From an uncultured Candidatus Melainabacteria bacterium (lineage in GTDB: Bacteria > Cyanobacteriota > Vampirovibrionia > Gastranaerophilales > Gastranaerophilaceae): a stretch of DNA of 64,000 nt. This document shows, piece by piece, positions 34,085-43,719 of the stretch (positions within the stretch are counted from its first letter, which is position 1; every line of letters starts with the position of its first letter). The translations under genes were made by a program, and so were the position numbers. The stretch spans positions 37,261 to 101,260 of the forward strand of contig CAKUXD010000003.1 in the NCBI GenBank assembly GCA_934699705.1, read 5' to 3'. The notes beneath the pieces are model-generated. The model was not told the origin of the DNA and made no database searches. It saw only the letters and a program-made list of their open reading frames with translations.

Positions 34085-34116
34085 TAAAAACGCTTCCGAA
34101 GATGTTCGAAAGCGTT
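34085..34116 (-). terminator. Terminator after tRNA-Ala
   Basis: Stem AACGCTT-CGAA/TTCG-AAGCGTT with a short loop and a T-run on the minus strand. It begins six bases after the encoded CCA of the tRNA. Confidence 0.85.
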
Positions 34117-34121
34117 CTAAA

Positions 34122-34197
34122 TGGTGGAGGATAGGAGATTCGAACTCCTGACCCCCTGCGTGCAAAGCAGGTGCTCTACCAGCTGAGCTAATCCCCC
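34122..34197 (-). tRNA. tRNA-Ala (anticodon UGC)
   Basis: A 76-nt tRNA including an encoded CCA (34122-34124). The acceptor stem is GGGGGAT/ATCCTCC with one G-T pair, the D arm has AGCTCAGCTGGTAGAGC, the anticodon loop TTTGCAC gives UGC, and the T arm is AGGAG-TTCGAAT-CTCCT. Note that tRNA-Leu in this window does not encode CCA. Confidence 0.97.
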
Positions 34198-34250
34198 GCA
34201 TTGGGTTCTCTATATCTCTATTATATATGCAAAATTTTTTTTGTAAATAC

Positions 34251-34613
34251 CTATTTTATAATTTCACTTAATAATTTGTCAAAAACTTTACTCAAACGGT
34301 TTTTGTCCTCTCGATACCAATACCCCAACAATGCCTCAAATGCTGTCGCCTGACGATATTCATTCTGATTATTCCGCCTTGCTATCGGAACTCCCATATT
34401 CCTCGCTCTACGCTTTATTTCTTGCTCCTCTTGACTTAAATCTTCCTCAATTAAGCCAAGCATGCTCGCCTGATATGACGAATTTACCCTCGCTATTGTT
34501 GCTTTATGCAATTCCTTGGGATTGCTATATCGCTCTACTATATGCTCTCTTACAAATAATTCCCAAACTGCATCACCTAAATGTGCATAATTCCTTAAAT
34601 TTATTGCTTCCAT
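34251..34613 (-). CDS. mrnC: Mini-ribonuclease III
   Basis: A 120-residue RNase III-type catalytic domain without a double-strand RNA-binding domain. It processes 23S rRNA ends in Firmicutes and has homologues in cyanobacteria. AHLGDAVWELFVR (residues 10-22) carries the first catalytic Asp, ELHKATIARVNSSYQ follows, and ATAFEALLGYWY holds the second acidic pair. The family's usual length is 120-145. No clear Shine-Dalgarno precedes the ATG. It stands alone between tRNA-Ala and a divergent secreted-protein gene. Confidence 0.9.
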   Translation of the reverse strand: MEAINLRNYAHLGDAVWELFVREHIVERYSNPKELHKATIARVNSSYQASMLGLIEEDLSQEEQEIKRRARNMGVPIARRNNQNEYRQATAFEALLGYWYREDKNRLSKVFDKLLSEIIK

Positions 34614-34723
34614 ATAGTAAATACCCCACTTTTTACCTTTTGTTTAATTTTATCACAATTATTCTTTTTTTATTGAATTTCTTTATTGCTTATTACATAA
34701 TCTTATTACAGAAAGGTCATATT

Positions 34724-35182
34724 ATGAAAAAAATTTTTATTACGTTTTTAACTCTATTTACAATTTCTAACTGTGTTTATGCTATCGAAAATAATCTTCA
34801 AGTTGAAAATTTAAACATATCAAATATCGAAATTAAAGCTCAATTGAATAAAATCAAAACAAAACGTCTTATTATTAGTAATGCACTTCTTTTAAACGAT
34901 ATTCAAAGATTAAAAGCTAACAAAATTTTTGATAACTACAATGAAAAAGAAGCTCTAATTTATCTTCAATTAAAACAAGAAAATGCTATTCTTCTTAATC
35001 TAAAATCACAAAAAGCTAATAAAAAAGAACAAAAAGCTCAAATGAAAAATATTAAAAATCTGAAAAAGGCACTAAAATCAATTCAAAAACAAAACGATAA
35101 AGAGTTTAAAGAAATTCTTAACCATAATCAAAAAGTTAAATTTAATCGTTTAAGAAAAGAAATTCAAATTTCTAATTTATAA
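34724..35182 (+). CDS. Secreted Spy/CpxP-like helical protein
   Basis: A 152-residue protein with a signal peptide (MKKIFITFLTLFTISNCVYA), then an almost wholly helical, lysine-rich body. Segments such as LNDIQRLKANKIFDNYNEKE and NHNQKVKFNRLRKEI recall the LTxxQ-type helices of Spy/CpxP periplasmic chaperones. The Spy-like protein at 61099 is a probable paralogue. ATG 34724 follows AAAGG; a much longer frame runs upstream but is antisense to mrnC. A strong terminator follows. Confidence 0.7.
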   Translation: MKKIFITFLTLFTISNCVYAIENNLQVENLNISNIEIKAQLNKIKTKRLIISNALLLNDIQRLKANKIFDNYNEKEALIYLQLKQENAILLNLKSQKANKKEQKAQMKNIKNLKKALKSIQKQNDKEFKEILNHNQKVKFNRLRKEIQISNL

Positions 35183-35192
35183 TCAAATATTA

Positions 35193-35228
35193 GTCGGGGC
35201 GTTGCTTTAGCAACCCCCCGACATTTTT
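35193..35228 (+). terminator. Terminator after the Spy-like gene
   Basis: GTCGGGG-GTTGC stem paired with GCAAC-CCCCGAC (one bulge), then a T-run. It may also act on tdk transcripts arriving from the other strand. Confidence 0.88.
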
Positions 35229-35248
35229 AAATTTTTAAATTTTTTAAA

Positions 35249-35863
35249 TTATTTTAAATCAAAATTTAAAACATTTGATTTTGAAGTTTCATCAGTTGTA
35301 TCAGGTAATTCCCAGCATTTAACGCATCTTGCTTCATAAGTTTCATCTCCGCCAATCATAATCAATGGAGAATTCTTGTCCGCAGGTTTACCATCAATCA
35401 GGCGTTGAGTTCTTGTTGCATGGTCTGAACCACATTTCATACAAACGGCATGTAATTTATCTACTGTTGTTGCAATACACATCAACTCTGGCATTGAACC
35501 AAATGTATCACCTTTAAAGTCTAAATCTAAGCCTGTTCCGATAACTTTTTTGCCTTCCTGCATTAATTTTGCAACGACTTTTACTATATTTGCATCAAAA
35601 AACTGCAATTCATCAATTGCAACAATTTCATCGTCTTCTTTTACAACACTCAAAATTTGGATTGAATGTTTAACTTTTACTGCATCAAGCCATAAACCAT
35701 TTCTTGATTTTATATAATCACCTTGTTCTCTTGTGTCTATTTGAGGTGAAATTACTTTAACTTTTTTCTTTGCTATAATACTTCTTCTTATTCTTCTTAG
35801 TAATTCCTCTGTTTTACCGCAACTCATAGGTCCGGTAATCAATTCAAAACAATATCCCTGCAT
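35249..35863 (-). CDS. tdk: Thymidine kinase
   Basis: A 204-residue type II thymidine kinase that salvages thymidine to dTMP. The P-loop GPMSCGKT is at about residues 10-17, the DEQ-like element is AIDELQFF, and a zinc ribbon is formed by CMKCG and, later, CVKCW. I start it at ATG 35863 after AAGGAA, which gives the usual MQGYCFELITGPMSCGKT N-terminus; an extension of eight codons is unsupported. It is a single-gene unit convergent with the Spy-like gene. Confidence 0.93.
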   Translation of the reverse strand: MQGYCFELITGPMSCGKTEELLRRIRRSIIAKKKVKVISPQIDTREQGDYIKSRNGLWLDAVKVKHSIQILSVVKEDDEIVAIDELQFFDANIVKVVAKLMQEGKKVIGTGLDLDFKGDTFGSMPELMCIATTVDKLHAVCMKCGSDHATRTQRLIDGKPADKNSPLIMIGGDETYEARCVKCWELPDTTDETSKSNVLNFDLK

Positions 35864-35887
35864 TGTTATTCCTTTTATCTTCCCCAA

Positions 35888-36150
35888 TAATTATTACATA
35901 TTCAATTGTACAACTTCAAAATTAGGCATGGTGTTTTTATTTACAAAAATTTGCAATAAAAAACCGACTTGTTCAGTCGGTAATTAAAACCACGTATTAG
36001 AAGAGAGGAATTAGAGATGTGGGTATAATATTCTACTATCCTTACCCACACTATATATATTCCACCGTTTGTAAACTTTATAACATTTTTGCTAAATTTT
36101 TTCGTCTTTTTGTTACATTTGTTAATATAATTTCAAAATAAATAATAAAT
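35888..36150. terminator. Intergenic region with a recG-side terminator
   Basis: On the minus strand CCGACTGAACAAGTCGG followed by six T (35980 down to about 35953) is a rho-independent terminator for the recG/M16 run. A second weaker stem, GTGGGTA/TACCCAC, lies near 36018-36050. No gene is seen. Confidence 0.7.
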
Positions 36151-38526
36151 TTATGACGATAAAAATTCCAAATTGCTTACAGATTGAAGGTTTTCAGCTT
36201 GTTCAAGTAATGGATAGTCTTCAATATTGTAATCTTTTACAAATTTAATAGCTTCATTTCTTGCGATTTCAAGTATTTTAGTATCTTTTACGATATCTGC
36301 GACAATCATATCTGGTAATCCACTTTGACGAGTGCCTAAAAATTCTCCTGGTCCTCTTAGTTCTAAGTCTTTTTCAGCAATAACAAAACCGTCATTTGTT
36401 TGTTCCATAATTTCTAATCTTGCGCGAGTTTCAGGGTTACGTGTAGAAGATGAAAGTACGCAATATGACTGATGTTCACAACGACCAACACGACCTCTTA
36501 GCTGATGTAATTGAGATAAACCAAAGCGTTCAGCGTTTTCAATAACCATAACCGTTGCATTTGGCACATCAACACCAACTTCTACCACTGTTGTTGACAC
36601 TAAAACATTATATTTACCATCTTTAAAATCTTTCATAACCTTATCTTTTTCATCAATTTTAAGTTTTCCATGCAAAAGTCCTATTTTGAGTTCTGGAAAA
36701 ACTTCTTTTTGCAATTTTTCGGCTTCAATAGTTGCGGCTTTTGCTGATAAGGTTTCACTTTCTTCGATTAAAGGATATACAATATATGCTTGTCGTCCTT
36801 GTTGAACTTGTTGTCTAATCAAATTACAGATTTGTTTTTTAGAGTTGCAAAGTGCAGTTTTAATTGGTTTTCTGCCTTTTGGTAATTCATCAATAATTGT
36901 TAAATCTAAATCTCCATGGACAGAAAGCGCAAGAGTTCTTGGGATTGGAGTTGCAGTCATGGTAAGAATTTGCGGAGAATTTGCTTTTTTACGTAATCCA
37001 ACGCGTTGTTTAACTCCAAATCTATGTTGTTCATCAATTACTATTGCACCTAGGTTTGCAAATTCAATATTTTCTTGAATAAGTGCATGAGTACCAACTG
37101 CAATATTAGTTTGACCATTGGCCAAATCTATTTCTTGAATTTTTCTTGCTTTTTTACCAAGGCTTCCTAAAAACAATCCGACATGTAAACCTAATGGAGT
37201 TAACCAATTTATAAGGTTATTATAATGTTGTTGAGCCAAGATTTCAGTAGGAGCCATTATTGCTCCCTGATAACCGCATTCTACTGCTGCGAGTAGCATT
37301 ATTGTGGCAACAACAGTTTTACCACTACCGACATCACCTTGTAATAATCTTTGCATAGGTTCATCTGACTGTAAATCGTTTAAGATTTCATTTACTGCAT
37401 TTTTTTGTGCAGTTGTCAATTCAAATGGTAAAGAGTTTATAAAATTCATAACCAAACCGTCTTGGCGAATATTAAATTGCAATGAATCGTGTTTTTTGCG
37501 ATTTTGTTCTCTTAGTTGAGCTAATTTCAACTGTGCAATAAAAAATTCTTCAAAAACAAGTGAAAACCTAGCTTGTTCAAGTTTTTCCATTGTTTCTGGA
37601 AAATGCATTTGTAAAACTGCATCAGATTTTTCCATAATATTATATTTTTGTCGCAGATAATCAGGTAAAACGGTTTTTATTGTATGTTTAAAGGTTTTTA
37701 AAGCGTTAAATACCGCTTTACGCAAGGTTTTCATGCTCAGATGTTCACTTAAAGGATATACTGGTACAATTCTACCTAAATTCAAATTTGAATTTTCAAA
37801 AATATCATCTGCAATTATTGAATAAGAAGGTTTATCAATAGTTTTTTGCATGTTATATTTATTCAGTTTAACTTCACCTGACACCATAATCCCCGTTCCG
37901 ACAGGGAATTGCGCTTTAGTTCGTTCAAGTACAAATCTATTGGATTTTGCCTGAAAGAAATTCAATTCAAGACTACCTGTTTCATCAGCGATTTTGACTT
38001 TTATTACGCCTAAATTATTTTTTGTTGTAAAAGATTGAGCTGATTTTATATACCCAAAAATTGTAGTTGTTTTACCTTCTTCTAAGTCTTTTATAAAGGT
38101 TCTTCCTGAATAATCAACATGGCGTCGCGGAAAATAATACATAAGATCATTTGCAGTATAAATATTTAATTTATTCAACAAATATCCGACTTTTGGACCG
38201 ACGCCTTTAATATAAGTTACATCACATTGGTTTGGCAGTCTATTATCTGGTTTTGTAGATTTTTCATTATTTTGAGGATTTAACTCCTCACGCATTACGG
38301 CACAAAATCTATTTAAAATTTTTCTTCGAACTGGCATGGTTTCAAGCGGATAACGTTCAAAGGACTCCATTAGAACGCGCCATTTTGGATTTTTTGTTAA
38401 TTTATATTCTTTTAAAATTTCTGAGCGAATAAATTTTGAAAAAACTTGCGTTTTCCCTTTTATATCTATGTATCCGTATTTAATTTCTACCTCTACGGAT
38501 TGCCTGATTTGGTCTAAATTTTCCAT
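36151..38526 (-). CDS. recG: ATP-dependent DNA helicase RecG
   Basis: A 791-residue SF2 helicase that reverses stalled replication forks and migrates branched DNA. An N-terminal extension of about 95 residues precedes the HhH-type KGVGPKVGYLLNKLNI and the wedge/OB domain (about 150-260). Helicase motifs include Walker A GDVGSGKT, TPTEILAQQH, the DEQH box IDEQHRFG, TMTATPIPRTLAL and QLRGRVGR. Its start codon overlaps the stop of the M16 peptidase gene by one base, so the two are one operon. It is longer than the E. coli enzyme (693) mainly because of the N-terminal extension, as in cyanobacteria. Confidence 0.96.
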   Translation of the reverse strand: MENLDQIRQSVEVEIKYGYIDIKGKTQVFSKFIRSEILKEYKLTKNPKWRVLMESFERYPLETMPVRRKILNRFCAVMREELNPQNNEKSTKPDNRLPNQCDVTYIKGVGPKVGYLLNKLNIYTANDLMYYFPRRHVDYSGRTFIKDLEEGKTTTIFGYIKSAQSFTTKNNLGVIKVKIADETGSLELNFFQAKSNRFVLERTKAQFPVGTGIMVSGEVKLNKYNMQKTIDKPSYSIIADDIFENSNLNLGRIVPVYPLSEHLSMKTLRKAVFNALKTFKHTIKTVLPDYLRQKYNIMEKSDAVLQMHFPETMEKLEQARFSLVFEEFFIAQLKLAQLREQNRKKHDSLQFNIRQDGLVMNFINSLPFELTTAQKNAVNEILNDLQSDEPMQRLLQGDVGSGKTVVATIMLLAAVECGYQGAIMAPTEILAQQHYNNLINWLTPLGLHVGLFLGSLGKKARKIQEIDLANGQTNIAVGTHALIQENIEFANLGAIVIDEQHRFGVKQRVGLRKKANSPQILTMTATPIPRTLALSVHGDLDLTIIDELPKGRKPIKTALCNSKKQICNLIRQQVQQGRQAYIVYPLIEESETLSAKAATIEAEKLQKEVFPELKIGLLHGKLKIDEKDKVMKDFKDGKYNVLVSTTVVEVGVDVPNATVMVIENAERFGLSQLHQLRGRVGRCEHQSYCVLSSSTRNPETRARLEIMEQTNDGFVIAEKDLELRGPGEFLGTRQSGLPDMIVADIVKDTKILEIARNEAIKFVKDYNIEDYPLLEQAENLQSVSNLEFLSS

Positions 38527-41120
38527 TACTTAGCCTTATCTACGACCGCTTCAACATAATTATTTATAAAATATTTATTTGCAACTTCCATAATATCTGA
38601 AACAGATACGCTTTGAATTAACGCAGGGTATTTCTCAACAAAATCAAAGCCTCTACCTGTAATTTCATATAAAGCAAGTCCTGAAGCCTTATCTAAATTT
38701 GTTTCCAACGCTAATACGAATTTGCCAATCAATTGACTTTTTGCGTCTTTAAGTTCTTTTTCTGAAACAAATTCACTTTTTAAAATCCCAATTTGTTCAA
38801 GCATTTTTTGTTTTGAAACATCTAAAGTTGCAGGATTTGTACCAATATACAAGGTATATGCACCTCTTAAAACATTAGGTGAAAAACTAGAACCGATTTG
38901 ATAAGCCAGCCCGTTTTGTTCGCGTAAATTACGGAATAATCGAGAGCTCATGCCAGTTCCCATGAAAGTATCAATAACTTGTAAAGTCGCAAAATCTTTT
39001 AATACTGTATTTCCAGAAGTTTGCCACCCTAAAATAAGCCAAGCTGTTTGAAGGTCTTTAATCGGTGCAGTTATTGTTTTTATAGATAAATTAAATGGAA
39101 TATCGTTAAAATGTTTTTCGTAAGAAAAAATTTCACCTTTTTTACCATTAAAAATCTCTGACATTTGATTGATTATATATTGGTTGTCAACATCACCATT
39201 TACAGATATAACAAGATTTTTCGGATAAAAAATTATTGAATAATAATCTAAAATATCTTCTCGTTTAACTTTTGGTAAAGATTTTTCTAAAATTTTTGAT
39301 GTATTAGAATAAACTGAACCAGAGTAAATTGCAGTTCTGTATTCTACTAAAGCACGATTTAGAGGTACATCAATTGATGCTTTCATTGCATTAAGCATTG
39401 TTTTTCTGGCTTTTTCAATTTCATAATTATCGAACTTTGCATTATTTACAACTTCGTCTAGTAATTTTAAAGTTAAAGGAAGTTGTTTTTTTGTGGTTAA
39501 AACATTTATGGAAAAATAATCAGAGCCAGAAGACGGAGATATTGAAATACCGTTTTCTTCCAAAATTTGTGCCAATTCTAATTGAGAATAATTCTTCGTA
39601 CCCTTTAACATTGTTGCAGACATTAAATCTGCAGTACCAGCAATTTTTTCTAAGAAATCGCCACCTTTTGCTCTAATTGCAAAGGCAATAATATCGTTAT
39701 TGTTATGTTTGTTAATAAGTAATGTCGCGCCTGTATCAAGTGAGTATTTATCCGTATTGTAAGCACTTTTAACAAGTTTTGCCTCGTGATTTTGTTTTTC
39801 AGAATTTTCAATATTGGTTTTCGTTGGTTGATATTTTTCTGGCATAACAATTGAAATTGCGCATTTATTTTCCTTTAGATACTTATTTGCAACACGTTTA
39901 ACATCATCTGGCGTAACTTTATTTATTCCCTTTAAATAATCTTCATAATTTTTGGCATCGCCTGTTAAAACAACAGTATAGCCCATTTCTGTTGCTACAT
40001 TTGAAATTGATTCACGCGAAAAGTATGTATCACGTTCAATTATATTTTTTGCACGTTCAACATCTTCATCTGTTACTCCGCGAGCTTTAATCTTCTCAAT
40101 TTCTTCAAAGATTGATGCCTTTAATTTATCTTTATTTTCAGGTTGAAAAGTCGTACTAACGTAAAATACACCATCATCTTTAAAGGAAGCGTTTGAGGCA
40201 GAAATTGATGTGGCTAACTGCTTTTGTTCTTTTATATTTTGATAAAACCTTGACGAACGACCATCTGCTAAAATTGAAGCCAACACATCTAATGCAAATT
40301 CATCATTATTAACGGCATTTGTTCCTCTAAAACCAATCATCATGTATGCTGAATTACAAGGAAATTTAACTTCTTTAACTCTTTGGGATTTAATTTGCGG
40401 TTCTTTTTTATAAGAAACTTTTTGAGCTTTTTTATTTTTTAAATTAAATGCTTGTTTAACTTTTTCAGCAGTAATATCTGGCTCAACATCGCCAACGATA
40501 ATAGTAATCATATTGTCTGGCGTATAGTGTTTGTTATAATAATCAAGAATTTCTTCTCTTGTTATTGTTTCAATTACCTTTGCTTCACCAATTACCTCGC
40601 GTTTGTATGGGTGAACATTAAACATAAGTTCATTTAAGTTGTCATATACAATATCGTTAGGAGAATTTTTATCTTTTGCAATTTCTTCTAATACAACTTT
40701 ACGTTCTTTTTCTAACTCTTTTCTTGGAATTTGAGGATTTAAAAGCATATCTGCGTGCAAGGATAAAGCTAAATCAAAATCTTTCGCAGGAATTTTTATA
40801 TAATAATGTGTAAAATCTTTGCTTGTTGCAGCATTTGTAACAGCACCTTTTGACTCTAATATTCTATCAAAAGTACCAGTCGGATTTTTTTCTGTTCCTT
40901 TGAAAAATAAATGCTCTAAAAAATGCGAAACTCCACTATTTTTATCATTTTCGTTTATTGAACCTGTTTTAATCCACGTATCTATAATAACAATCGGATT
41001 AGATTTAACCTGTTTAATTATAACAGTTTGACCGTTATCAAATTTATAAACATTGTAATCACTTGCAAAAGCCACACTTCCAAACAAGATTATACATAAC
41101 AATACTATATATTTTTTCAT
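38526..41120 (-). CDS. Exported M16 zinc metalloprotease, two-module
   Basis: An 864-residue protein with a signal peptide (MKKYIVLLCIILFGSVAFA) and two M16 (insulinase/mitochondrial processing peptidase) halves. The first half has the inverted zinc motif HFLEH (His66, Glu69, His70) and a downstream EE pair expected as third ligand (about residues 140-150). The second half (about 440-864) is the non-catalytic partner fold. It is predicted to be periplasmic or lipid-anchored to the envelope. It is followed in the operon by recG with a one-base overlap. It is divergent from the response regulator at 41268. Confidence 0.92.
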   Translation of the reverse strand: MKKYIVLLCIILFGSVAFASDYNVYKFDNGQTVIIKQVKSNPIVIIDTWIKTGSINENDKNSGVSHFLEHLFFKGTEKNPTGTFDRILESKGAVTNAATSKDFTHYYIKIPAKDFDLALSLHADMLLNPQIPRKELEKERKVVLEEIAKDKNSPNDIVYDNLNELMFNVHPYKREVIGEAKVIETITREEILDYYNKHYTPDNMITIIVGDVEPDITAEKVKQAFNLKNKKAQKVSYKKEPQIKSQRVKEVKFPCNSAYMMIGFRGTNAVNNDEFALDVLASILADGRSSRFYQNIKEQKQLATSISASNASFKDDGVFYVSTTFQPENKDKLKASIFEEIEKIKARGVTDEDVERAKNIIERDTYFSRESISNVATEMGYTVVLTGDAKNYEDYLKGINKVTPDDVKRVANKYLKENKCAISIVMPEKYQPTKTNIENSEKQNHEAKLVKSAYNTDKYSLDTGATLLINKHNNNDIIAFAIRAKGGDFLEKIAGTADLMSATMLKGTKNYSQLELAQILEENGISISPSSGSDYFSINVLTTKKQLPLTLKLLDEVVNNAKFDNYEIEKARKTMLNAMKASIDVPLNRALVEYRTAIYSGSVYSNTSKILEKSLPKVKREDILDYYSIIFYPKNLVISVNGDVDNQYIINQMSEIFNGKKGEIFSYEKHFNDIPFNLSIKTITAPIKDLQTAWLILGWQTSGNTVLKDFATLQVIDTFMGTGMSSRLFRNLREQNGLAYQIGSSFSPNVLRGAYTLYIGTNPATLDVSKQKMLEQIGILKSEFVSEKELKDAKSQLIGKFVLALETNLDKASGLALYEITGRGFDFVEKYPALIQSVSVSDIMEVANKYFINNYVEAVVDKAK

Positions 41121-41216
41121 AATTACAAATCCCCTTAATTTTCCACCATTTTACACAAAAAAATTGTTTGTTTCAAGTACGACAATTGGACTATAAACGT
41201 AAAGAACTTGAATTAC

Positions 41217-41245
41217 TTGAAAACTTACATGTTTTTTTATATAAT
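41217..41245 (+). promoter_or_regulatory. Promoter of the two-component operon
   Basis: TTGAAA (41217-41222), a 17-base spacer and TATAAT (41240-41245). It lies 22 bp before the ATG of the response regulator, which has its own AAAGGA site. Confidence 0.75.
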
Positions 41246-41267
41246 ATTTTCAAATTAAAGGATATGT

Positions 41268-41984
41268 ATGGACAATTACAATAAAAAAAGAATTTTAATC
41301 GTCGATGATGACGAAGAAATTAGAGAACTATTAGAATTTGATATTGCTCAAAGCGGATATATTGTTGATACGGCAAAAGACGGTTTAGAAGGCTTAAATA
41401 AAGCGTTGAACAACTCCTATGACCTTATCCTTTTAGACGTTATGATGCCTAAAATGAACGGGTTTGATGTTTGTAAAAACATACGTCAGGCAAAACTTGC
41501 AATCCCAATTCTAATGCTTACTGCAAAAGGTACAATTGAAGATAAAACTGATGGTTTTGATAACGGCGCTGACGATTATTTAGTAAAACCTTTCGATATT
41601 CAAGAAGTTTTATTAAGAATTAGAGTTCTTTTGAGAAGAAACCAAGTTGAAGAAGCTACTCCAATGTCAGACGAAGTTTTAAGCGTAGGTGATATTCAAA
41701 TTTTTCCAGAAACGCTTGAATGTACAATTATAAATAAGCGTGTAAAATTAACTCCGACAGAGTTTGAAATTCTTTACTCTTTAATGCAACATTTCAATAA
41801 CGCAGTAACTCTAGCAACGCTGTTAGATGAAGTTTGGGGATATGATAGCAACGAAGATGTTCGCATGCTGAGAGTTCACGTTGGCGGACTTAGAAACAAA
41901 ATCGAAGAAAATGTTAAAACTCCCAAATATCTGCATACCGTAACAAATGTTGGATATAAATTAACTCCTTTTGCCGAAGGTTAA
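41268..41984 (+). CDS. OmpR/PhoB-family response regulator
   Basis: A 238-residue transcription factor. The receiver domain (residues 7-122) has the acidic pocket VDDDEE, phospho-acceptor Asp57 (LILLDVMMP) and Lys in LVKPFD. The winged-helix effector domain (about 140-235) has KLTPTEFEILYSLMQH and VRMLRVHVGGLRNKIEE. It is translated just before the cognate kinase (1-bp gap between stop and start), which it presumably serves. No target site was identified. Confidence 0.93.
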   Translation: MDNYNKKRILIVDDDEEIRELLEFDIAQSGYIVDTAKDGLEGLNKALNNSYDLILLDVMMPKMNGFDVCKNIRQAKLAIPILMLTAKGTIEDKTDGFDNGADDYLVKPFDIQEVLLRIRVLLRRNQVEEATPMSDEVLSVGDIQIFPETLECTIINKRVKLTPTEFEILYSLMQHFNNAVTLATLLDEVWGYDSNEDVRMLRVHVGGLRNKIEENVKTPKYLHTVTNVGYKLTPFAEG

Positions 41985-41985
41985 A

Positions 41986-43710
41986 ATGAATAAAAACGCA
42001 CTTAGAAAACTTAATAAAATAAGAAAAATTTTGCAACCAAAAAGATTAAAAATTGCAGAACAAATTTTGATTGTTTTATTCATCGCAGTGCTTATTCCAA
42101 TGATTATCAGCGGTATTGTAATAAATAACATTAACCAGCAAGCAATGAGAAGTCAATTAAGAAATTCTGCAACGCTTATTGCAAATATTGTGTCTGATGA
42201 AGTTGATGTATTTGTTACAACTGCATCTAATCAAATGAATCTTCTTGAGGTTACTTTAAAGTATTTATCTTCAAAAGAAGCCAAAATTCAATATTTAAAT
42301 AACATTAAAGACTCTTTTCAGTATTATGCAGGCTTAACTCTTGTAGATACTGAAAGAGATGTTCAAAAAATAAAAGAAGATAACAAGGTTCGCGATAATT
42401 TTACGATGTATTTAAAAACACGTGATAATAAATTTATTGTAGCGTCATTTAAAAATGAGGATTTAAACAATCATCTGTTCAAATCGCTTAGTGATGATGC
42501 CCGTCAAATTTATATCATAGACAGCACAGGAAAACTTCTGGCAGAACATAATTATACTGACAAATTATTTAAACAATCGGTAAATCTGTTGCCAGATAAA
42601 ATTACAGATAATAAAGCTGTAATTTATGGGAATTCAAAAAATCAACCTATTGTCTATATTCACAAAACCAACCCTGATTTGATGATTATTGTAAATACAA
42701 CAGAAAAAGTTACAAAAAAAGCTATTAATGATAATAGATTTAAGTTGTTAATGGCTGTGTTTGTTTCTGCATTAAGTATATTTATTGTTGTTGCCTTATA
42801 TATTTATTACATGTATATTAATATCCGCCAATTATTTAAAGGGATTATAGCAGTATCTAAGGGTAGTTATGAACGTCGTATTCGTTTATTAAAAAGCATC
42901 TTTACACCTTACGAAATTGTTTTCTTGGCGTCAGAATTTAATAAAATGGCGTCTGAAATTCATAAATCATATATTCAGTTAAAAGAACAAAACGTAAAAC
43001 TTGAACAATTAAACGAATTTCGCTCAAATTTGATTGATACAGTAAGTCATGAACTAAGAACTCCATTAACAAGTATTCAGGGATATACCTCAAGACTTTT
43101 AAGAAAAGACATTGAAATTGATGAAGAAACTAAGCAAAAATCATTAAGGATAATCAAACGCCAATCAGAAAGACTTAAACGTCTGATTGAAGATTTGTTA
43201 GTAATTCCAGATATTGAACGCGACAGAATAAGAGTTTCTCTTGAACCTGTTTGGATTTCGGATTCTGTTAATAATGCCATAACTCTTGTTAAAAATGACG
43301 CAGGAAAAGAAATTATCAACAATATAAGCGAAGATTTTCCGTTAGTAATAGCAGATAAAGACCGCATAGAACAAGTTGTTGTAAATTTGCTTGAAAATGC
43401 AATAAAATATTCTTATGAAGATACTCCAATTATAATTTCTGGACAATATCACGCAGAAGAAGCAAAAATTAGTATTGAAAACCAATGTGATAAAATTCCT
43501 GGAGATAAACTTAAAACTTTGTTTGAAAAATTTATTCGAATAGATGACAAAACAACCAGAACAACAAGAGGAACAGGACTTGGGCTGTTTATAGTTAAGG
43601 GTTTGGTTGAAGTAATGAACGGAAAAATTGAAACATCTTCAACTGATGAAGTGGGATTTAAAATTACCGTAACTCTACCATTATTCAAATCTGTTACTCT
43701 AAAACCATAG
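41986..43710 (+). CDS. Membrane sensor histidine kinase
   Basis: A 574-residue kinase. A first membrane helix (about residues 20-42), an extracytoplasmic sensor of about 200 residues, a second helix (about 250-272), a HAMP-like linker, then HisKA with phospho-acceptor His355 (SHELRTPLTS) and HATPase_c with NLLENAIKYS (N box) and GTGLGLFIVKGL (G2 box). The start is ATG 41986 after GAAGG, inside the tail of the response regulator gene. The sensor domain resembles Cache-type folds, with no ligand evident. tadA follows 9 bp downstream. Confidence 0.92.
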   Translation: MNKNALRKLNKIRKILQPKRLKIAEQILIVLFIAVLIPMIISGIVINNINQQAMRSQLRNSATLIANIVSDEVDVFVTTASNQMNLLEVTLKYLSSKEAKIQYLNNIKDSFQYYAGLTLVDTERDVQKIKEDNKVRDNFTMYLKTRDNKFIVASFKNEDLNNHLFKSLSDDARQIYIIDSTGKLLAEHNYTDKLFKQSVNLLPDKITDNKAVIYGNSKNQPIVYIHKTNPDLMIIVNTTEKVTKKAINDNRFKLLMAVFVSALSIFIVVALYIYYMYINIRQLFKGIIAVSKGSYERRIRLLKSIFTPYEIVFLASEFNKMASEIHKSYIQLKEQNVKLEQLNEFRSNLIDTVSHELRTPLTSIQGYTSRLLRKDIEIDEETKQKSLRIIKRQSERLKRLIEDLLVIPDIERDRIRVSLEPVWISDSVNNAITLVKNDAGKEIINNISEDFPLVIADKDRIEQVVVNLLENAIKYSYEDTPIIISGQYHAEEAKISIENQCDKIPGDKLKTLFEKFIRIDDKTTRTTRGTGLGLFIVKGLVEVMNGKIETSSTDEVGFKITVTLPLFKSVTLKP

Positions 43711-43719
43711 GAATAACTT

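Noticed and set aside
34331..34723. Long upstream extension of the Spy-like gene giving 283 residues
   Set aside because: The extra part is antisense to mrnC; the ATG at 34724 has a ribosome site and a signal peptide.
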